From Artemia franciscana (taxonomy: Eukaryota; Arthropoda; Branchiopoda; Anostraca; Artemiidae): a stretch of DNA of 64,000 nucleotides. The stretch lies in assembly GCF_032884065.1 (NCBI RefSeq), contig NC_088867.1, positions 22,884,281-22,948,280 on the forward strand. The letters run 5' to 3'. Positions 59,205-64,000 of the stretch are shown one piece after another. Made by a program: the position numbers and the translations under genes. Every line of letters begins with the position of its first letter. The stretch's first letter is position 1. The notes under the pieces were generated by a model. The model had not been told where the DNA came from, made no database searches, and saw only the letters and a program-made list of their open reading frames with translations.

Positions 59205-60420
59205 ATTTTTAATTGCAAAATAAGTTTCTTCAATCTTAGTTAAGCTGATTATTAGGTCGAGCATTTTCCCTTTAATATGCATTGAAAGCTTTTGTGCCAC
59301 AATTTGTAATGGGACTGAATCGAAAGCTGATGTTAGGTCGTAAAATATTGCATAAACTGAGTTCTTTTCCTGCATTCCAATTTTTATCTCATTTTCCAGT
59401 TTAACTACTGCATCTATTGTACTCCGTTTTTTTTAAAACCAACTTGGCGTCTACTAAGTGCTTTATCTATTTTTTCTTCTATTCTGTGCTTTATTAAATG
59501 TTCTAGAATTTTCCTGAACACAGTTGTCAAAGATATTGGCCTATAATTGTCGGGAATTAGCGAGTTCCTACCCTGTTTGAGAATTGGCACTATAAGGCTA
59601 GTATCCCATGCCCTAGGCAATCTTGCTTTCGCTAAACACATATTATACAAATGACATAAAAATTCCTTACTCTTTGGCCCCATTTCTTTGATTACATCAT
59701 TTGTAATTCTGTCTAACCCAGGAGATTTATTCTTTGGTAGTTTATTAATGACACGATACAGTTCTTCTATATCAAAGTCTTTGTCATAATCTCCCCTTTC
59801 TTTGACTGCAACCTCAATTTGTTTCTTCATAGTATTGTTTTCTTCCGTAGAGTAACTTGGTAATTGCTCCCTTTTATTGACAAGAACTGCTGCTAGGATA
59901 TTTGCAATGGTTTTAGGGTCATTTGTGATTTGTCCAGTATGTGGGTCCTGTATTGGTGTGTTTGCTTTTTCTTTGAATTTCCTGGTTAAGGTATTAAATG
60001 TGGCCCACATCTTCTTAATAGGGGGTATCTTTGTTTAACTTTGATTCACAAAACTTTCTCCACGTGTCCCGTTTTAAGTTGATTATTCTATTTTTTACTT
60101 TTGGATCTAGCTCCTTATATTGGATGCATAACTGAGTGCTAAATTGAAGCTGTAAGTATCTCTTGGCCTTTCTTCTCTCTTGCACCAGTTTCTGAATTTC
60201 GTCATTCCACCCGTGTAAATGCACCTTTTTCAACTTTCTTTGGAATTTGCACTTATTTCCTTGATTGCGGATTCCATTATTGACATAAACGATTTAGTAT
60301 CTGTTTCAATACACTTTAGTTTTTCTGGTAAATTTTCTTCTAGTTTTTTACATATATGACTAATTTCGACTTGATTAAATTTCCTCTTTTTAAGACAAAC
60401 AATAAATATTGACACCGTCT
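59205..60420 (-). pseudogene. I-like non-LTR retrotransposon, partial left copy (RT N-terminus and upstream)
   Basis: Minus-strand frames 60230-60415, 60015-60233 and 59414-60010 encode the region between endonuclease and RT (HLHGWNDEIQKLVQERRKAK, IINLKRDTWRKFCESKLNK) and the first RT motifs (LPKNKSPGLDRITNDVIKEM, IPDNYRPISLTTVFRKILEH). 59205-60129 matches 63071-64000 with about four differences. One difference is an extra frameshift at 59432, where TTTTTTTT replaces TTTTTTTC. Both copies share a C-run frameshift at about 60015. The RT core with the catalytic FADD is in the gap or missing. Confidence 0.8.
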
Positions 60421-60548
60421 AGAATTTTCTTTTTAAATCAGATGCTTCTTTATAGTTTGTTTAGTAAGATTTACAGTCAAAATCTTACACATAAAAACTG
60501 AGTGGAAAAACCACCAAATACTCTATTGATTGCGTGGATGTTACTTAC

Positions 60549-60786
60549 TCATTGCCACGTTCAGATTCCTAAGAACTGCAGGAGTAAAACTACTTAAAGC
60601 AGAGTCCTCCCACCATGGCCTTTTCTTCTCATCTGTTACATCCGCTTTGATTGGTCTCCAAAACTTCATAATAGGAGGGACTATTTGATAAAAAAACACG
60701 AACTTAGACAAATTGATCATTTTTTGGCCAAGCATAATTATGACCAATTGTTTGGTCAACTCGAACATACAGCCTCCCGGAGCACA
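60549..60786 (-). CDS. Anoctamin (TMEM16) internal exon
   Basis: The acceptor CATATTTTTAG (ending 60787) and the donor GTAAGT (from 60548) frame 238 bases on the minus strand, starting in phase 0 and ending in phase 1. The exon begins CAPGGCMFELTKQLVIIMLG, then QKMINLSKFVFFYQIVPP and an acidic-basic loop (ADVTDEKKRPWWEDSALSSF). Anoctamins have CDPGGCxxEL...QLxIIMxGKQ here, just before the helices that end in IQFGFVTLF. These proteins are membrane chloride channels or lipid scramblases. The exon is intact, with no stop, and is flanked by retrotransposon sequence in its introns. The neighbouring exons were not found in the window. Confidence 0.72.
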
Positions 60787-61131
60787 CTAAAAATATGAAA
60801 AATTAGACTTGAAAATTTCTAACCAAGGTTGGATAAAACATTATTTTAATAATAAGACTATGTGAATAGTTGATTTAGTTGTCCAACCCTCATTTATATA
60901 TACTAAATAATTTAAACGAATGAATACAATACTGTTGGCAATTTTAGATTCCGAAAGGGTTAAAATCTATATATGGTTTCTCAATAATTTTTTTAATCAA
61001 TTTGGTCTTTTGCTCGATTACAATTTGATCCTCTTCGGATCTATTAGATCCAAAGAGGATGTTTCTTGTAAAATTTGTACAGTATTAAATTATTATTTAA
61101 ATATTTGGCATTCTATGTGTGAAATAAAGAA
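60787..61131 (-). other. Intron sequence, no other feature
   Basis: AT-rich sequence between the anoctamin exon and the 3' end of the retrotransposon; no repeats recognised. Confidence 0.4.
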
Positions 61132-61215
61132 GTCTTCTTCTTCTTGATTGGTTGTCTGGAGACGCAAGTGCATAATCTCCATGCAATTTCTTTATTTATT
61201 CCACTTAAATCCTAA

Positions 61216-62280
61216 CTAAATCCATGCAAGGTTTGAAGCTGAAAGTACATTTCCTATTTTATTAATAAGAGTGGCATAGTGGCTTGTACTTTGTGGGGGA
61301 AATAGTATAGGCACTTCACCATAACTGAAGTTCAATGAGTCGCATATTTGTTTCACTGCAGACCTTAGGTTTCCTGTGATATGGCACTCTTCCAATAGGT
61401 GTCGAATGGACTGTATGTCACTTGCACAAGCACACATATTTGTTTCACTTAAATTTAATTTCTTCAAGTGTTCATTTGTCGCGGCGTGTTGGGTTCTCAA
61501 TCGAAATATAATGTTTGCTGCTTTTCGTGTAATTGGTATATACTTTTTATTTGGAGATTTTCCTTTAAAATATTCTACATATCGATTACTAGATTTTTCA
61601 AGGTTCCGATTTATTTCTGATTTCTTTAATAGCCAGGTAATCCTTCGATATTTTGAATAGAAATTCGTGCACTCTGAACTTATTGAGCCTAGCAAGGTAG
61701 CCTCCTTTGCTGGTTTGTCCGCTTTTTCATTTCCATCTATGTCACAATGGCTTGGACACCATTGTAATCCAACTGTTATAGCTTTTTCTTGACATTTTTT
61801 AAATTCGTCGTAGATTCCCATTCCAGATTTATGACCATTTCCTTTTATTGCTGCAATCGCCGACCTGCTATCTGAAAGAACTACTGCTTTGCTATTTTGT
61901 GTGCATTCTCCATGAATCATTCTTAACGCTTTTTCTATTGCTGTCATTTGTGCATCAAAAACCGACACTCCTTCTTCAAGTCTTCCTGTTATTGTTATGC
62001 CTGTTTCTTTTGATAATACAGAATATCCCACTTTCTCTCCTATTTTCGATCCATCTGTGTAATATTGTTGAAAAGATGGATATTTTTCACTTAATGTATT
62101 GAGCAAACAATTTCTTTGAACCTGCAATGAGTCTTCTTTCTTGCAAACTGGATAAGTGTCTATATTGATAATAACATCTTTGAAATTTATTTCTGGAGAT
62201 TCTAGTCTTATGTGTTTGAGATCTTCATTAATTCCTAATTTGCTAATAATATTGGCCACAGCAGGGACCAGTGGTTTAGC
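61216..62280 (-). pseudogene. RNase H and C-terminal domain of I-like element
   Basis: Directly after the TAA the same frame reads through AKPLVPAVANIISKLGINED and is open to 61216. RNase H residues are visible: YTDGSKIG (Asp), FDAQMTAIEKAL (Glu), VVLSDSRSAI (Asp) and WCPSHCDIDGNEKADK (His and Asp). After it, ITRKAANIIFRLRTQHAATN and CACASDIQSIRHLLEECHIT form the usual C-terminal Cys/His region. No internal stop or frameshift is seen, so this domain is intact, but it is cut off from RT by the in-frame stop. In this family RNase H helps remove the RNA template. Confidence 0.88.
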
Positions 62281-63876
62281 TTAATTCCATGGAATAAATT
62301 TCCAAGCTTTCGAAGTGTGTAGTTGGATTATTTTTTGGTTAGGGTGGTTAACTTCGTCTGATATTTTCAAAATGTATTTTATTGCAGGTTGTTGAATTCT
62401 TCCTTTAAGTGACATTATTCTCGTTTCCATCCTCAAGGCTGGTATTGGTGTTGTTCTCATTCCGCCTGTAATTATTCTTAAGGCTTGGTTTTGTATTTTT
62501 TCTAGTTGGTAATAATTATTGTCACACATTTCTGCAATCAATGAAGCCGCATACTCTATTTTTGACCGTATTGCAGCTGTATAAAAAAGTTTCAATATTG
62601 ATCTGTCAGCTCCCCAGTTTTTGCCAGCTAAACATTTCAATAGATTAATAATATTGCTAGTTTCCCTTAAAATATTATTGATATGCAGCTTCATGTTGAG
62701 TTTCAGATCAATTGACACTCCTAAATTTCTGGTATGGTTCACCAATGGGATATGTAAGCTATCCACATCAATCTCTAGTCGCTGAAGATCATTTCTTTTA
62801 TTTGCATTAAAAATCATAGCTACAGTTTTATTTGAAAACACCATTTTATTTAATTTTGCCCAATTAACTGCCTCTATGACGGAAATCTTTATTGTTTTCT
62901 GAGCTTCTTCTGGGGTTCTCCCTTTTGCCCATGAGCCAATATCATCGGCAAATATTTGGCCGTCTACATTCTTAAAGGGGAAATCTGCCAATACTAAGTT
63001 AAAAAGAAGAGGACTTAGGACACATCCCTGTGGCACACCTTTTGTGAATTGTATCTTGTCCGAGATTACATTTTTAATTGCAAAATAAGTTTCTTCAATC
63101 TTAGTTAAGCTGATTATTAGGTCGAGCATTTTCCCTTTAATATGCATTGAAAGCTTTTGTGCCACAATTTGTAATGGGACTGAATCGAAAGCTGATGTTA
63201 GGTCGTAAAATATTGCATAAACTGAGTTCTTTTCCTGCATTCCAATTTTTATCTCATTTTCCAGTTTAACTACTGCATCTATTGTACTCCGTTTTTTTCT
63301 AAAACCAACTTGGCGTCTACTAAGTGCTTTATCTATTTTTTCTTCTATTCTGTGCTTTATTAAATGTTCTAGAATTTTCCTGAACACAGTTGTCAAAGAT
63401 ATTGGCCTATAATTGTCGGGAATTAGCGAGTTCCTACCCTGTTTGAGAATTGGCACTATAAGGCTAGTATCCCATGCCCTAGGCAATCTTGCTTTCGCTA
63501 AACACATATTATACAAATGACATAAAAATTCCTTACTCTTTGGCCCCATTTCTTTGATTACATCATTTGTAATTCCGTCTAACCCAGGAGATTTATTCTT
63601 TGGTAGTTTATTAATGACATGATACAGTTCTTCTATATCAAAGTCTTTGTCATAATCTCCCTTTTCTTTGACTGCAACCTCAATTTGTTTCTTCATAGTA
63701 TTGTTTTCTTCCGTAGAGTAACTTGGTAATTGCTCCCTTTTATTGACAAGAACTGCTGCTAGGATATTTGCAATGGTTTTAGGGTCATTTGTGATTTGTC
63801 CAGTATGTGGGTCCTGTATTGGTGTGTTTGCTTTTTCTTTGAATTTCCTGGTTAAGGTATTAAATGTGGCCCACAT
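62281..63876 (-). pseudogene. Reverse transcriptase domain of I-like element, complete
   Basis: 531 codons open from ATG 63876; the real protein would be fused to upstream endonuclease sequence. RT motifs in order: LPKNKSPGLDGITNDVIKEM, IPDNYRPISLTTVFRKILEH, RRQVGFRKKRSTIDAV, YAIFYDLTSAFDSVP (first catalytic Asp), TKGVPQGCVLSPLLFNLVLA, QIFADDIGSWA (FADD at 62952-62941), KTVAMIFNA, and LGVSIDLKLNMKLHI (thumb). All catalytic residues are present. The frame ends at TAA 62283-62281; the same frame continues open into RNase H, so this single stop is the only break between the two domains. Upstream, a one-base C-run shift separates it from the endonuclease side. Confidence 0.88.
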
Positions 63877-64000
63877 CTTCTTAATAGGGGGTATCTTTGT
63901 TTAACTTTGATTCACAAAACTTTCTCCACGTGTCCCGTTTTAAGTTGATTATTCTATTTTTTACTTTTGGATCTAGCTCCTTATATTGGATGCATAACTG
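63877..64000 (-). pseudogene. Region upstream of RT, enters from outside the window
   Basis: The minus strand encodes KVKNRIINLKRDTWRKFCES and KLNKDTP, then a stop one frame off from the RT frame, because a run of five C (about 63881-63885) has one base too many. The matching left copy is at 60015-60129. Confidence 0.75.

Larger units (their letters stand above)
61132..64000 (-). mobile_element. I-like non-LTR retrotransposon, right copy, 5' part outside window
   Basis: On the minus strand the element enters at 64000 with the region between endonuclease and RT, then RT, RNase H, a short 3' UTR with AATAAATAAA (61200-61191) and an (AAG)n tail (about 61145-61132). An RNase H domain and a simple-repeat tail point to the I superfamily of non-LTR elements, which copy their RNA at a nicked target. 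The upstream ORF ends in a frameshift at a C run (about 63881), shared with the left copy. Confidence 0.82.

Noticed and set aside
59024..59375. Frames crossing the N gap
   Set aside because: They exist only because N codons were read through; the two sides are unrelated.

Overview
The window looks like repeat-rich, AT-rich nuclear DNA of an animal, most likely an arthropod and possibly a crustacean (a guess from repeat style, low confidence). Only eukaryotic signals are present: split coding exons with GT/AG borders, Helitron, mariner, hAT-like, Penelope-like, Ty3 and I-like elements, long (TA)n arrays, and two scaffold gaps of exactly 100 N (10063-10162, 59105-59204). There are no bacterial operons. 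Almost everything recognisable is transposon-derived and almost all of it is broken.

Layout. 1-10062: two large Helitron copies lie head to head (minus 1-3248, plus 3724-7977). The plus copy has clean ends, A|TC...CTAG|T, with hairpins before CTAG. Their losses are complementary: the plus copy keeps the Rep HUH motif and Walker A, the minus copy keeps Walker B and the rest of the helicase. Shorter Helitron derivatives and a (TA)n array follow. 10200-12880: decayed reverse transcriptase of Penelope-like type. 13227-24224: at least seven non-autonomous Helitron copies (A-G), some joined end to end without a spacer, each with a long A-rich/T-rich array, GACGACCGGGACAC-type repeats, a relic of the helicase C-terminus and TGACGTCA palindromes. 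Copies B to E make an imperfect palindrome of about 4.8 kb centred near 18727. 24305-24985: rearranged mariner.

25742-34398: two plus-strand exons of one unrecognised host gene, phase-compatible, separated by an 8.45 kb intron full of repeats. From 26 kb to 46 kb two long non-coding families dominate. R1 carries the AAGGAGCGAC and TTTAGCGTAAAGAGC motifs and often folds back on itself. R2 starts at GGCACTTGGTAT and is built from G-run-rich modules of about 285 bp. Between them lie a mariner fragment (41362-41797) and a GIY-YIG fragment of Penelope type (37895-38290). 47.96-49.17 kb holds four alternating inverted copies of one unit.

49912-53405: Ty3-type retrotransposon on the minus strand (short LTR, polypurine tract, integrase, RNase H, RT, protease, zinc knuckle), frameshifted and with part of the integrase core lost. 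54444-55001: 191-bp tandem repeat. 56126-59104: an inverted repeat with arms of at least 700 bp, made of R2 and R1-edge sequence, encloses a degraded hAT-type transposase C-terminus. This is the best lead to an origin of the R1/R2 repeats. 59205-64000: two nearly identical parts of an I-like non-LTR retrotransposon on the minus strand; the right copy has intact RT and RNase H motifs separated by one in-frame TAA. Between them sits a well-formed anoctamin (TMEM16) exon at 60549-60786.

No part of the window looks like a working multi-gene system. Host content is a few exons; the rest is layered transposons, many in inverted arrangements that need checking against assembly error.
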